From NCBI GenBank assembly GCA_007115705.1, contig QXEO01000152.1:1267496-1331495 (forward strand): 64,000 bases of DNA. Direction: 5' to 3'. Positions 11,239 to 23,024 of this stretch are shown one piece after another; position 1 is the stretch's first letter; each line of letters opens with the position of its first letter. A program made the translations under genes and the position numbers. This DNA comes from Dactylis glomerata (Eukaryota; Streptophyta; Magnoliopsida; Poales; Poaceae). The notes beneath the pieces were generated by a model. It did no database searches. It saw only the letters and a list, made by a program, of their open reading frames with translations, and was not told the DNA's origin.

Positions 11239-13100
11239 GAAAGCGCGCTCGTCGAGTTCCTCCATGAGAACCGGGACATCTTTGCATGGCAGCCATCTGA
11301 CATGACGGGTGTACCCAGGGAACTCGCTGAGCACGCTCTGCAGATAATTCCTGGCTCCAAGCCAGTAAGACAAGCCATGAGACGCTTCGGAGATAAAAAG
11401 CGCCACGCCATAGCAAAGGAGATTTCCAAGCTGTTGAAAGCAGGCTTCATCAAGGAAGTGATCCATACTAAATGGGTGGCGAATCCGGTGCTAGTTCCTA
11501 AGAAAAACACAAAAGTTCTGCGCATGTGTGTAGATTACACTGGCCTGAACAAAGCGTGTCCAAAGGACCCTTTTCCCTTGCCTCGCATTGACCAAGTCAT
11601 TGACTCGACGGCGGGATCGGAGCTGCTGTGTTTCTTAGATGCCTACTCAGAATACCACCAGGTCAAGATGAAAAAGTCCGATCAGCTCGCTACGTCGTTT
11701 GTAACACCTTATGGCACATATTGCTACGTCACAATGCCATTCGGTCTGAAAAACGCAGGAGCAACGTATCAGCGCACTATGCAAAAGTGCCTGGTGGATC
11801 AAATCAGACGAAATATCCACGCATACGTGGACGACATAGCGGTTATGTCTAAAAAGCAAGATGGCCTTATAGCGGATTTGCAAGAGACCTTTGACAATCT
11901 TAGGAAGTACAACATGATGCTTAACCCCACGAAGTGTGTCTTCGGGGTGCCAGCTGGACAACTTCTAGGATTCATCGTCTCCCACCGCGGAATTGAGGTT
12001 AACCCGGAGAAGATCAAGGCAATCCTCGACATTTCCCGGCCCATAGATCTCAAAGATGTACAGCGACTCATAGGATGTGTGGCAGCAGTGAGCAGGTTCA
12101 TCAGTCGTCTTGGCGAGAAGGCTTTGCCACTCTACAAGCTGATGAAGAAATCAGACGAATTCGTCTGGACCGACGAGGCAGACGCTGCACTTAAGGATCT
12201 GAAGAGAGTGTTATCCACTGCACCAGTCCTAGCGGCTCCCGAAGACCAGGAACCCATGTTACTATACATGGCGGCAACTAACAGGGTGGTCAGCATCGTC
12301 ATGGCGGTAGAATGTAAGGAAGAAGCGCAGGAGTATGGTGTACAGCGACCAGTCTACTATGTCAGCGAGGTCCTGCCGGAATCCAAGCAGCGCTACCCTC
12401 ACTACCAAAAATTGGCATACCGAGTTTTCCTAGCTTCTCGTAAGTTGAGGCATTACTTCTATGACCATAAGATCACAGTGGTTAGCAAAGCCCCACTAAA
12501 GGACATCATCAACAACAGCGACGCAACAGGACGAGTTACGAAGTGGGGCATTGAATTGGCCTCTTTCGACATCGACTATAAGCCTCGCACCGCCATCAAG
12601 TCTTAGGCTCTGGCGGAATTTATGGCGGATTGGAAGGAAGCGCAGGAAACTACGCCCGTCCCAGAACGAGAGCATTGGGTGATGCACTTTGATGGCTCAA
12701 AGTTGCTACATGGCTCGGGGGCTGGAGTGACACTCAAATCTCCCAAGGGAGATGAGCTAAGCTATGTTCTCCAGATCCACTTCCCCACCACCAACAACAT
12801 CGCGGAATATGAAGCCTTACTGCACGGGCTACGTGTCGCAAAGGAGATCGGCGTACAACACATCATGTGATGTGGAGACTCTGACCTTGTGGCTCAGCAG
12901 GTGGCTGGCACATACAAAGCTCGGAACGAAGTTATGGCGGCGTATAGAGACGAAGTGGATGAGATGGCCAAAAGTTTCCTCGGCTACGACATAAAACACG
13001 TGCGACGAGAAGACAACATGGTGGCCGATACCTTGTCCAAACTAGGATCTAGCCGTAAGGCAGTTCCGCCAGGAGTATTCCTCGAGCATCTGCGTGTACC
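11239..13100 (+). pseudogene. E1 reverse transcriptase and RNase H (decayed)
   Basis: The RT has VDYTGLNKACPKDPFPLPRIDQ, the PFGLKNAGATYQR motif and the catalytic AYVDDIAV (about 11821-11845). A connection/RNase H-like region follows. A TAG at 12604-12606 interrupts IKS-stop-ALAEF, where E2 keeps CAG (IKSQ). RNase H (WVMHFDGSKLLHGSGAG ... GDSDLVAQQ) is broken again by TGA at 12868-12870. It would copy genomic RNA to DNA in the virus-like particle. All domains are recognisable, but the copy cannot give full-length enzyme without suppression. Confidence 0.85.
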
Positions 13101-13636
13101 ATCGGTAAAGATGGTGGATCCAGAAAATCCGGAACTAGCAAGCTCCCCCGTCATGGCGGTTTTGCCCAGCAATCCGCCATGGGCAGAGCCCTACCTAGAA
13201 TTTCTGACGAACAAGAAGCTACCCGAAGACGAAGTCCAAAAAAGACAAATCGAGCATAGAGCCAAAGCGTACACCATCATAGATGGCCAGCTCTACAAAC
13301 GAAGAACCTCGGGAGTTTTCATGAAGTGCATATCCCAAGTGGATGGAATAGAAATACTAAGAGAGATGCACGAAGGCGAATGTGGGCATCACGCCGCCGC
13401 CAGATCCCTAGTAGCTAAAGCATTCCGCCATGGATTCTACTGGCCAATAGCCAAGGCAGATGCAGACCGTATTGTAGAGCTCTGCCACGGTTGCCAGATG
13501 TACTCCAAGCAGACCCATATGCCCGCCACAGCACTGCATATGATTCCTATAACTTGGCCTTTTGCAGTTTGGGGGCTGGACATGGTGGGTCCGCTAAAAA
13601 CAGCACCTTCGGGATTTATGCACCTCCTGGTAGCGG
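13101..13636 (+). pseudogene. E1 integrase, N-terminal part up to the E2 insertion
   Basis: The HHCC zinc-binding domain (GECGHHAAARS ... CHGCQMY) is followed by the first catalytic Asp region (WGLDMVGP). The frame stops at the E2 target site AGCGG (13632-13636). It resumes exactly at 41705. The protein would insert the cDNA into the genome. Confidence 0.85.
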
Positions 13637-14599
13637 TGTCGTCGTGGTGAAACAACATATGCCATAGGATGGCTTAAATGGGGGCCGAACTAGATGCTGG
13701 AGGATTCGGGAGAGGGGAACGAGCTAAAAAGCACGACAGAAAGAGACACTGATCTACCCAGGTTCGGGGCTCTCGTAAGGAGATAACACCCCTACTCCTG
13801 CTCTACTGATTGTATATATGGGTCGATGTAGTACACCACAATGGTGCTTCCAAGCTCTCTGCTAGAGAAGGAAGATGAACTGCTAAGTGTAGGAGTACAG
13901 TGTGATCAATCTACCTTCAACCTTCCAACCTTCTTCCAGCGAACCACCCTTTACCAGGGCTCCCTATGCCACCTTATATAGTGGTGGCCAGGGTTACAAC
14001 GGTCATAGAAGACCAGGAGACACCAACTACACTCCAAACAGGACTTACTGTCGAGGGCAGACGCCCACGACTTTCTCCCTGATTGCTCTCGATGGGACTC
14101 CCCTTGCTGTACCTTGTACCTCTTGAACTGTGGCCTTACCTCTGTGCGGTAAGCTCGTACTTGTGCACAGTGAGGGTAGGTAACCTCCACTGTGCACCCT
14201 GCCATCTTACTCTGCTACCATGCTTGGATGTTTTCTTCCTTGATTGTAGGGATGTGACACCTTGGTTGACTTAAGTATCCCGGATATGACCGTTGGCCAT
14301 ACCCAGGACTTATATGCCGGACCAACGACCTACGAGGGTCGGGTAATCCGGCCTCCCCTGCTCCTGCACAACACACAAAATGGTTAGGCCGGCATATCTA
14401 AGTATATGCCGGCACACTTTTATAAGTATTCCGGCTATGCCGGCATATCCAAGTATCAGTCGGGATACACATTATATGCCGGCCTGGCCGATGCACTTAT
14501 ATTCCGGCCAGGCCCTTCCTCGATAACCCGGCATAAAGTCAATCATAGACCTTGTGTCTTTCTACTCTCTTGACCCTACCGGGGGTCATCCCCCCGACA
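13637..14599 (-). repeat. E2 3' LTR
   Basis: On plus it begins TGTCGTCGTGGTGAAACAAC and ends CATCCCCCCGACA (TG...CA in both directions). It pairs with 40737-41699; two substitutions are seen near 14420-14470. The part at about 14370-14500 has repeated TATGCCGGCATA-type palindromic motifs, which recur throughout E2 and E3. A TATATAA on the minus strand (about 13973-13980) is a candidate promoter. Confidence 0.9.
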
Positions 14600-15060
14600 C
14601 TAGTCCCCGAAGCTGCCGTGGTTCCCCAGTCATAACTGTGGAGCCTTGACAGGTTCAACATACCTTTCTTCATTATGCCCCGGCGATCAGATTTATATGC
14701 CGGCACATCTGCACATATCCCGGCCTCTGTTCCTGTTCCAAAACTTATTCCGGCCGGTCCCTAGGGTATTCCGGACGGAACATATACATCGGGCAGTTAA
14801 TCCGACATATAGACGAGTCTTCCTCGAGAAGCCATGTCTGACAGCTTTGCATCGAAACTTGTAACTGCCCTGCCACCTCGAACGGTCACCCACGATGCGA
14901 CGGTTCACAGTGCAGCAGTTACTTCTTGCCATCATTGCGTCATGGCACGGTTACAGGAACCGCCGCCCCACTCTGTGCCGCCACGTGGCGCCTCGCCGCA
15001 GAAACGGTCGGGGGAGTCGAGCACTATCCTCCCCACGACCCCCACGACCGGCCTCCTCGG
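14600..15060. other. E2 polypurine tract and presumed upstream promoter region of the antisense gene
   Basis: Just inside the LTR the minus strand reads CTTCGGGGACTAG (14600-14612), the candidate polypurine tract. The remainder up to the TATA box at 15061 is non-coding and contains further CCGGCATAT motifs. E3 has the same arrangement at 23981-24441. Confidence 0.55.
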
Positions 15061-15068
15061 TATAAATA
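15061..15068 (+). promoter_or_regulatory. TATA box of the E2 antisense gene
   Basis: TATAAATA inside a GC-rich stretch, about 600 bp before the ATG at 15669. A strong donor (CCG/GTGAGT at 15337) and a candidate acceptor (CCGCAG, 15499) suggest a 5'-UTR intron, so the mature leader would be shorter. The same TATAAATA is at 24442-24449 in E3. Function is inferred from position and conservation. Confidence 0.6.
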
Positions 15069-15668
15069 CGGGGTGGGGGTAACTTATTCTTTTTACCCCC
15101 GCCACAGTGCCTTCTTCCTCAGATCCTCTGCCCCTCGCGCTTCGCCGCCGGACCAAGAAACCGAGAAGGGAAGCTGCCGCCGTCGTCCACCTGCCCGCCG
15201 GCGCCTCCGCTCGCCGACGTCCGGCGTCATCGTCGACGACGCCACCGCCGCCTCTTCTCCCCGCAGTCTTGCAGGGAGATTGGATCTTCCTCTGCACACT
15301 TGCCGCCGCCGCTCCATTGCCGTAGGCCAAGCTCCGGTGAGTTCCTCTTCCTCTGTTCTTCCTTTCCCTGCTCTTCTGCAACTAGGCTGCGGTAGCCTCA
15401 CTGGTTTGTATCCATGGTAGTTCCTTTGCTGGATATTTCGTTGCTTCGATTAGCATTGCTAGCAGTGTTTCGTAACAGCTCACAGGTGTTCTTCCGCAGA
15501 AATTATATCCCTGATTATTTCCGATTTTAACTGCCTCGATAGATCTTCTATTCCTGCTAACATCTGTGAGAGTGGTATGCCGGAGAGACTAACCTCCCTC
15601 TTTTCTCCGGCCTTGATAGGAATAACATCACGGGACTCCGGCTCTCACGCCTTATCCCAGCCACTAAG

Positions 15669-18600
15669 ATGGCATCTTCAAGCATGACGGCTACCTCGGC
15701 CTCTGAGGAAGATACCTCGGCCCGAGCCCAAGGACGCTCCGGCTGGGAGGGGTCGGAGGTTACTCCGGCCGACATATCCTGGGTCACCTCCACCAGGAGA
15801 GTCCCGGAGGGCGTAGCATGCCAGCTACCAGCAGGAGAAACTGTGCCGGCACCTGAACCTGGCAAACGCGTCGTCTTCATCGCCCACTTCGAGCGGGGCT
15901 TCGGTCTGCCGGTATCGGACTTCTTCCGGGACTTCCTCAACACCTATGATCTTCAACCTCATCATATCCCGGCCAATGCCGTGATGATCCTCTCCGCCTT
16001 CGCTGCTTTTTGCGAGGGCTATGCCGGCATAGAGGCCCTTACTCAAGGCTGGGCGAAGTACTTCCAACTGCGGAAGCAAGTCGTCCAAGAGCCGCCCCGG
16101 AGCAAGGACGACCCGCCGGAGACGGCCCAGGAAAAGAAGGACCGCCCCATGACCCTCTGCGGCGCGGCCACCATCATGTCCCGAAAGGGCTCGGACTTCC
16201 CCAAGGTGGAACTCCTGGAATCTTGCAAGAAGTGGCAGAAAAGCTTCTTCTACGTCAAGAACACCACCGACGAGGATCTGCTCAACCTGCCGCCATTTGT
16301 GGACGAGCCACCCTTGGCCATGACGAACTGGACCTATAACCCGAAGAACTCGGTGATGCCGGTGAATGCGCTTCACCGGGTTAAGGGCGAGCTCCTGGAT
16401 GCCGGTCTTACTCCTCAAGACCTGGTGGCCTGCTATATAAGCCGGCGCGTCTCCCCTCTGCAGCGCCGGTCGCACAAGATCTGTCAGATGAGCGGGCCAA
16501 TGGACCCCACCCGGCACTCCACACACGAGCTGACTCCGGCCGACATTCTGCGCCGGATTAAGGATGTCTGCAAGTCCTCTCAGGCCACTTTTGCCTGGGG
16601 GCTAGAACCATACAGCCGGGATAGGCCCGCCCCAACGGTAAACCATCTTATCCGATACATAAAGTCCATGTCCGGCACATAGATACTTAAGCCGACACAT
16701 GTCTATTTGCCGACACATATCATATTGATCCGACATACCTCTTCCACCGGCATATTTCCTTGTCTGAATACTTGACTTTGCTGTTTATACAGAAATTCAG
16801 CTTCCAAACCATGGAGAACTCCCGGATCAAGATCGCGGCGGATCGCACCGTTGCGGATGTTGAAGATCCGGATCATTGGGATAAGCTTCCCAGGAGCACC
16901 CGTGCTGCAGCTGCCATGGGTAAGGGCTCTTCATCCCGGCATTATACTCAAGACCGGAGTGAGATTGATTCTGACGAGGAGATCCTGCTGTACTATGACC
17001 CGATGCCACTTGCGTACGCCTTTCCAGAAACACCTATTGCTCACGAGTTTGCAATGCCGTCCTCAGCTATCCCGGACGATATGGTTATCGACGCCGCCCC
17101 TCTGAACCAGGGACCTCCTTCCACCGGCGGACGTGCCGGCCGGAAGCGAGGTGTGAAGCCCCTGTCCGACATACCTCAGAGGTCGAAAAGGCAGAAGGTC
17201 GGCGTGCCCAAACAGAAGAAACAGAGGCCTGTTGCTTCGGGGTAAATTTCCTTTTCTTTGCATTTCCTCCGACATATCTCTTGTTTGTATTACTGACTTG
17301 GTGTTTTCTCTCTTTCAGTGCTCCTCTTGAGCCGGAACAAGCTTCTGGCTTGAGCGGCGACCCGAAGGTTACCAAGCCCGCTGCCCCTGCTACCTCCGAC
17401 ATTCCCTCTGCCAGTCACACGAGCTCCCCGGCGCCGGCATCCTCGCCTGCGCCCGATAAGACCTCCTCCCCGGCGAAGGACGTTCCTCCGCCGGAACAAG
17501 ACACCTCTGCCCCCGACGTCCACATGGACTCGGGGGCTCAACAGGAACCTCCGGCTCCTGATGTCCACATGGACACAGGAGCCCACCAAGAAGCACCAGA
17601 CTCCGGCGCGCCCACCGGCGACGCCGGCCCAACTGAAAACGCCGGAGCAGACATCAAGGGTAAAGGCCCTTTAGTGCCGGAAGTCCGGACTATTCCGGAT
17701 CCTGCCTCTGCTGGCCAAGATGCACCGGCCGCGCCGGAACAGCCCGCACCCGAGACTCCTTCAGCTGACAAGACCCCAGCACCGGCCAAGACCACTGCAC
17801 CGGCCAAGACCACTGCACCGGCCAAGTCCACTGCCCCGGCCAAGACCACTGCACCGGCCCAGACCGGCACGTTGAAGATTCAGCCGGCCAAGTCCGGCAC
17901 ACCATCTGCCGCAACTGCTCCTCCTAAGGCAGCGTCCCGGACCAGCTCTGCTCTGGCCCTGCATCTTGGCAGGGCAGCAGCCCGGCCGGGGTACCGGACC
18001 AGCTTCTTCGACACCCCAGAACTCGAGGGCCTCGTCCCTCTTGCGACGAAAAGTGATCAGAGCCTCGGCTCTCTTAAGGAGCAGTGCATCAAATGGAACG
18101 ACGCCAGCAACATGGACACTGCGGACTCAAGGAGCAAGAAGCTGGCCGAAGCCAAGACCAGTGGCGACCCAAGCGACTTCCTGGCAGCGAAGCCCATACC
18201 GATCGCCAGCGAGCTCCTCAGCATCCAGCACAGACTTCACAAGTTGGCCTCTGCCACCAACGTAAGTCCTCTCTATTTACACACATATCCCCAGTCCCCG
18301 AAAATGTCGGCTGTCCGGGATATGGACATCCGGGATTTTCTCATAGTCCTTTAGCTAGCTTCTTTTGAATTAACTGCCGACATATGAGCTCGATCCGAGC
18401 TTCAAATCCTAGTCACCGAGGGCCGGGATAGGTGCGCAGCACCTGTGCCGGGTCTTTAACAATTTCACATCTCTATTATCTTTCAAATCCTCTTGACCGG
18501 GATATAAGCTCGATTCGAGCTTCAAATCCTAGTCACCGAGAGCCGGGATAGGTGCGCAGCACCTGTGCCGGGTCTTTTAAAAGAATGATCACTTGATAAA

Positions 18601-20137
18601 ATCTTCACTTTGATTATCATGTCAAATTTCTCTGCTGACATTTCAAATCCCGGCATTTTTGCAGCGCATGAACAACACCCGGGCCGACATGTTCCATGAG
18701 TTGGTGTGCGAGCACCGGAAGCTATCTGACGCACACAGCAAGCTTCAGCAGGAGCTGTCCCAGAAAGGTAATCTTTGCCGACATACTGCTGTATGCCGGA
18801 TATCTTTCCTCTCTTTACTTTGCAATGCTTACTCTTGCCGACACGTAACCTTGTGCCGACATTCTTCAGCTGGTGCCGAAGCGCAAGTCACCGAGCTTCT
18901 CAAGAGGGTGAAAGAGCTTACTGGTATGCCGGATCCTGCTGTTACCCGGATAGCTACTTTATACTTCAAATCCTTTACTCTTTGTCACTGTTTTCTTTCT
19001 TCAAATCCTTTTAACTTGAAATCTTTGCAGATGAGAAGGCTGCACTGGAGGCACGCCACCAGGATTGTGTGTCCTCGGTGGATGTGGCCAAGCAACTGGA
19101 CGACCGGGATGCCGGTCACAAGGCCGAGGTTGAGCAGTTGAAGGGCCGGATCACCGAGCTGCTGGACGAAAAGGAACAGAGGGAGGGCCTACTGAAGAAA
19201 ACCCAGACCCTGCTTGTTACCTCCGAGACTGATGCCTCCAACGCCCACGCTGAACTGGATAGCCTGAAGGAGCAGGCCACCAAATGGGAGGTTACAGTTG
19301 CACAGCTGAATGCCGACCTTGCCCGTAAGCTTCAAATCCTTTCCCCTTTTATCCTTTCCGACATAGTGTAATCTTTTTCGGCATAGCATCTATGCCGACA
19401 TATTTTCCTTTTGCTAACATTGTTTCTATTCTGCAGGCATGTTTCCCGCTTCCGTCGCTGACGTTGAGAGGGCTTTGCAGTTGGACCGAGAAAACCGGGG
19501 TGTTCCGGTTGACTCGCCCAACTGGGACATGTCGGAGCAGCTGCTGGCCCTGCAGTCCCGGAAGGAGGCCATGACCCTTTACACTGAAGAGCTCTTCTAC
19601 GGCGCCCAGGAGGCATTCTCTACCCTCTGGCCGGGACAAAGGACTCCCACTGATCCCGTCGACCTCGGCAACGATCTGCAGCTTGCCAAGGTTCGCCTCC
19701 GGGAGTGGCGAGATTCCGGCGCGAGGGTTGGAGCTGACGAAGCCCTCAGCTACTTCTTGTCTTGGTATGAAAAGGCAGACTTGGAGACTTTGCGCACCGT
19801 GCGCGAAGGATCCATCTGGACCACGGATCCGGATCATATCCGTCGTCGCAAGGAGTTGGCCCATAGTTATGTGGACTATGCCGACACCGACAAATTCGTC
19901 CGGGACATCCGCGAGCCGGAGAAGAATGACGATGCCGGGACATCTGCTGCTGCTGAGGGTTCCGACTCCAGCCAAGATGAAGATGAAGCTGAGGAAGCCG
20001 ACACTGAAGCTCCGGAACAGGCATCTACCCCGGGCGGAGGCGACGACTCCATTCCATCTGCTGGGTCCGGCACACCTGAGGCCGACATCTCGACTGCTAC
20101 TGCTCCACCTGCTAGCGGCCCCACGTCTGCCCCTTGA
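15669..20137 (+). CDS. E2 antisense extra gene: seven-exon 'putative gypsy type transposon' domain protein, about 1170 aa
   Basis: Exons by GT-AG boundaries and frame: 15669-16637, 16793-17241, 17319-18261, 18665-18767, 18870-18923, 19031-19324, 19437-20137 (TGA). The phases (0, 2, 0, 1, 1, 1) agree and the total is 3513 nt with no stop. Exon 1 holds a domain of the Transposase_28 / putative gypsy-type transposon family (FERGFGLPVSDFFRDFL ... FCEGYAGIEALTQ, residues about 67-275). Exon 2 ends in a basic, nuclear-localisation-like stretch (RKRGVK ... KRQKVGVPKQKKQRP, residues about 437-468). Exon 3 is Pro/Ala-rich with APAKTT repeats. Exons 4-6 are heptad-like coiled coil (LLKRVKELT; EVEQLKGRITELL). 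Exon 7 is a conserved C-terminal domain with an acidic tail. It lies between integrase and the 3' LTR on the strand opposite to pol. Tat-lineage elements are known to carry extra, sometimes antisense ORFs, but no biochemical role is established. Exon limits are my reading; expression is not shown. Confidence 0.8.
17761..17862 (+). repeat. 18-bp coding tandem repeat (APAKTT/APAKST) in exon 3
   Basis: CACCGGCCAAGACCACTG-type units encode repeated Ala-Pro-Ala-Lys-Thr-Thr. E3 has two more units (36 nt) at 27161-27289, without loss of frame. Confidence 0.85.
18386..18577. repeat. Two copies of a 72-bp hairpin-forming repeat in intron 3 of the E2 antisense gene
   Basis: Copies at 18386-18457 and 18506-18577 (120 bp apart) each contain the palindromes AGCTCGATCCGAGCT and AGGTGCGCAGCACCT, the second inside a longer GCCGGGATA...TGTGCCGGGT stem. 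E3 keeps both. Such structures could affect splicing or termination; this is conjecture. Confidence 0.75.
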
Positions 20138-20791
20138 ATCTTTGCACCAAAAACACTTTAAGCTTTATCAGATCCCCGGTATGTCGGGTGCAGTTGTAAG
20201 ATATACGTTTTAATTTCCTTTGGTTTGCTTCCTGAACAAGTTTTATCTTGGTTTGCTTGTTATTAATGCCGGATCATCTTTTGGCTAAGTCACCGAGTTG
20301 TTTTCCTGTTTTCTCAATTTCACAACCATGGCTGCTTGTCTACCTTATTTGGCTTTCGACGTATGAGTCTCAAGGTTGCTTCCTCGAGCATACAGTACTT
20401 TAACTTTGAGACTTAGACTTCAAATCATCCGATACTTTAAATTTTAACTTTAGCTTTAACGAAAATGTCGGTTCGCTTGCTTTGTATTTCCTTAGCCGTT
20501 TTCCATGTGTAGACAATCTCCGGCATCTACTCTTGCTAGCCATGAAGCCGGGTTTCGGACAGCAGCTGAATCGAAGAGTGGCCTTTGGTGCCGACACATT
20601 ACTAGGCCGACATAGGAAACATTCAGATAAAGCCAGCCGGCATATAACAAAAAACTGTAAATAAACCACAAATATACCTCGGAGCTAGTTACCCGGCTTC
20701 TTCGGGATGCCGGTATTTCATTCATTAGTCTTGTGCCGGCACAACACGCCGGCATACAAAGGAAAATATGGAAATACATACATTGTGTTGC
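20138..20791. other. E2 convergent 3' flanks of the antisense gene and pol
   Basis: AT-rich, non-coding. The antisense gene ends at 20137 on plus and pol ends at 20792 on minus, so transcripts from the two would converge here. Candidate AATAAA-like elements are present near 20660. No other feature is seen. Confidence 0.5.
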
Positions 20792-23024
20792 TCAGGAGTA
20801 AAAGGGGCGCAGTAGAGCTATGTTCCATGGCCTCTTGGTTTCTTCTCCGGACCTGTCCGCCTTATTCTTCTTGGGGTCCTGCGCATCTATAAGATAATAG
20901 GCATCATTGTGCAGAGCTCTGCTCACAATGAATGGCCCCTCCCATGGAGGAGTTAACTTATGCCGGCCTTCTGTTCCTTGCTTTAGCCGGAGTACTAGAT
21001 CTCCCTCTTGAAATCTCCTTGGATTTACCTTTTGCGCATGATAGCGTCTGAGGTTCTGCTGATATACTGCTGTTCTTGACAGAGTTATTTCCCTTGCTTC
21101 CTCTAGCAGATCAACATCATTTTCTCTGGCTTCTTTAGCCTCTTCCTCAGTATATAGCACTATTCTTGGTGCATCATGTATTACATCTGTTGGAAGCACA
21201 GCTTCTGCTCCATACACCAGGAAAAAAGGTGTGTAGCCTATTGATCTATTCGGAGTTGTTCTTAAACTCCACAGCACTGCTGGCAGCTCATCTAGCCAAC
21301 ATCCCGGAGTTTTCTCCAGGGGCTCTATCAGCCGGGGTTTTATGCCGGATAATACTAGCCCATTCGATCTCTCTACTTGGCCATTGGCACAAGGGTGGGC
21401 AACCGACGCAACGTCCAGCCGGATTCCCACCTCCTCACAAAATCTGGCAAATGGCCCTTGGGCAAAGTTTGACCCATTGTCAGTGATGATGCTATGAGGA
21501 ACACCATATCTCAAGATTATATCCTTTAAGAATTTCACTGCTGTGTGACCATCACACTTGCTTATGGGCTTCACTTCAATCCACTTGGTGAACTTGTCCA
21601 CCATGACCAGGATATGGGTCATTTTCCCTCTGGCCGGCTTAAAAGCCCCGACCATATCCAGGCCCCAAACAGCAAAGGGCCAGGTTATTGGGATAGTTTT
21701 CAGGGCAGATGCCGGCTGATGAATCTGGTGGGCATATCTTTGACACCCATTACATTTCCGGACCAAGTTTTCTGCCTCTTGCAGTGCCGTTGGCCAATAG
21801 AAGCCATGCCGGAATACCTTTGCCACCAATGCCCTGGACGAAGCATGGTGACCACACTCCCCCTGGTGAATTTCCCGGAGCATCTCCAGACCCTCCGCAG
21901 CTTCGACACATCTCTGCAATACTCCGGTGGTACTTCTCTTGTATATTTCTTTGTTGATGATGGTATACGCTTTGGATCTCCTTATAACCCGGCGGGCCTC
22001 GGTTTCATCCGCTGGCACTTGACCATCCACCATGAAGTTCAAGATAGGACGTGCCCATGAGGGCACTTCCCTGACAGTGAACACCGCCTGATCTATTTCC
22101 ATCATTTCGACCGACACATAATCGATCTCCATGGGCTGCGAAGTCCCCGGGACTGAAGAATCAGTCCCCGGGTATGCCGGAGCAGTCCCCAGGTATACCG
22201 GCACAACCTCTTGGCACATTTTACCCTTGCCTTTAGTTTTGCTCTGGAATACTGTACTAACAGCATATGCCGGCCCAGTCCCCGGGACTGAGGAAACAGT
22301 CCCCGGGTTATCCGTCCTGGCTCCGGCATCTATCTCCATTGGAACTGCTTCGTCTGGACCTGGCGGGACATAAATGGAGGATGACTCCGGCGAGGGTTTG
22401 ATCGATGGCTTCCTCAGATGCTCCAGCGAAATGCCGGGTGGGATTGAATCTCGGGAAGACCCCAGCTTGGATAATGCATCGGCTGCATCGTTCTGAGCCC
22501 GGAGAACGTGCCGGAACTCACAACCTTCAAAGTAACCACTTAACTGCTGCACTAGGAAACGGTATGATGCCATGTTAGCATCATGCGCGTCCCATATGCC
22601 GGAACACTGCTGAATCACTAAGTCAGAATCCCCGAAGCACATAATCCGGCGAATTCCTATGTCCTTAGACACCTTCAGGCCGTGCACAAGTGCCTCATAT
22701 TCCGCCACATTATTTGATGCTGCAAAGTGAATCTGCAGGACGTATCTCAGCTGGTCATTCTTTGGTGAACTGAGAACTATGCCGGCACCCAAGCCATGGA
22801 TTGTCTTGGACCCATCGAAATGCATCCTCCAATAATTGGCATCTGGCAATGGTGGCTCATACTGTATCTCGGCCCAGTCAATAAAGAAATCCACCAAGAC
22901 CTGGGACTTGATTGTATCCCTCTTATCGTACTGTGGTGTATATGGTGAAAGCTCTATTGCCCACTTTGCTATCCGGCCGCTGGCATCTTTGTTGCCTATA
23001 ATTTCCGAGATAGGGGCCTCGGCC
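20792..23024 (-). CDS. E2 pol, C-terminal part: rest of RNase H, linker and integrase
   Basis: Uninterrupted frame. It starts at the E3 target site in the RNase H region (EAPISEIIGNKDASGRIAKW), followed by RNase H (YWRMHFDGSKTIHGLGAG, GDSDLVIQQ), a linker with repeated Pro-Gly-Thr motifs, the HHCC zinc finger (GECGHHASSR ... CNGCQRY) and the catalytic triad regions (WGLDMVGAF, ITDNGSNFAQ, NGQVERSNG). The C-terminus has the GPF/Y-like segment (PPWEGPFIVSRAL). Codons before 23024 that seem to extend the frame belong to the E3 LTR. The other half of pol is at 35941-37198. All integrase landmarks are intact. Confidence 0.9.

Noticed and set aside
15825..16526. 233-codon minus-strand ORF opposite exon 1 (and 25206-25907)
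   Set aside because: It is opposite a well-supported exon and has no recognised domain; GC-rich exons often have such mirror frames.
17538..17870. Minus-strand ORF rich in VVLAGAV repeats (and 26919-27287)
   Set aside because: It is the shadow of the APAKTT coding repeat of the antisense gene; low complexity and no start context.
19349..19975. 208-codon minus-strand ORF (and 28765-29391)
   Set aside because: It spans the exon 7 mirror and intron sequence and has no domain.
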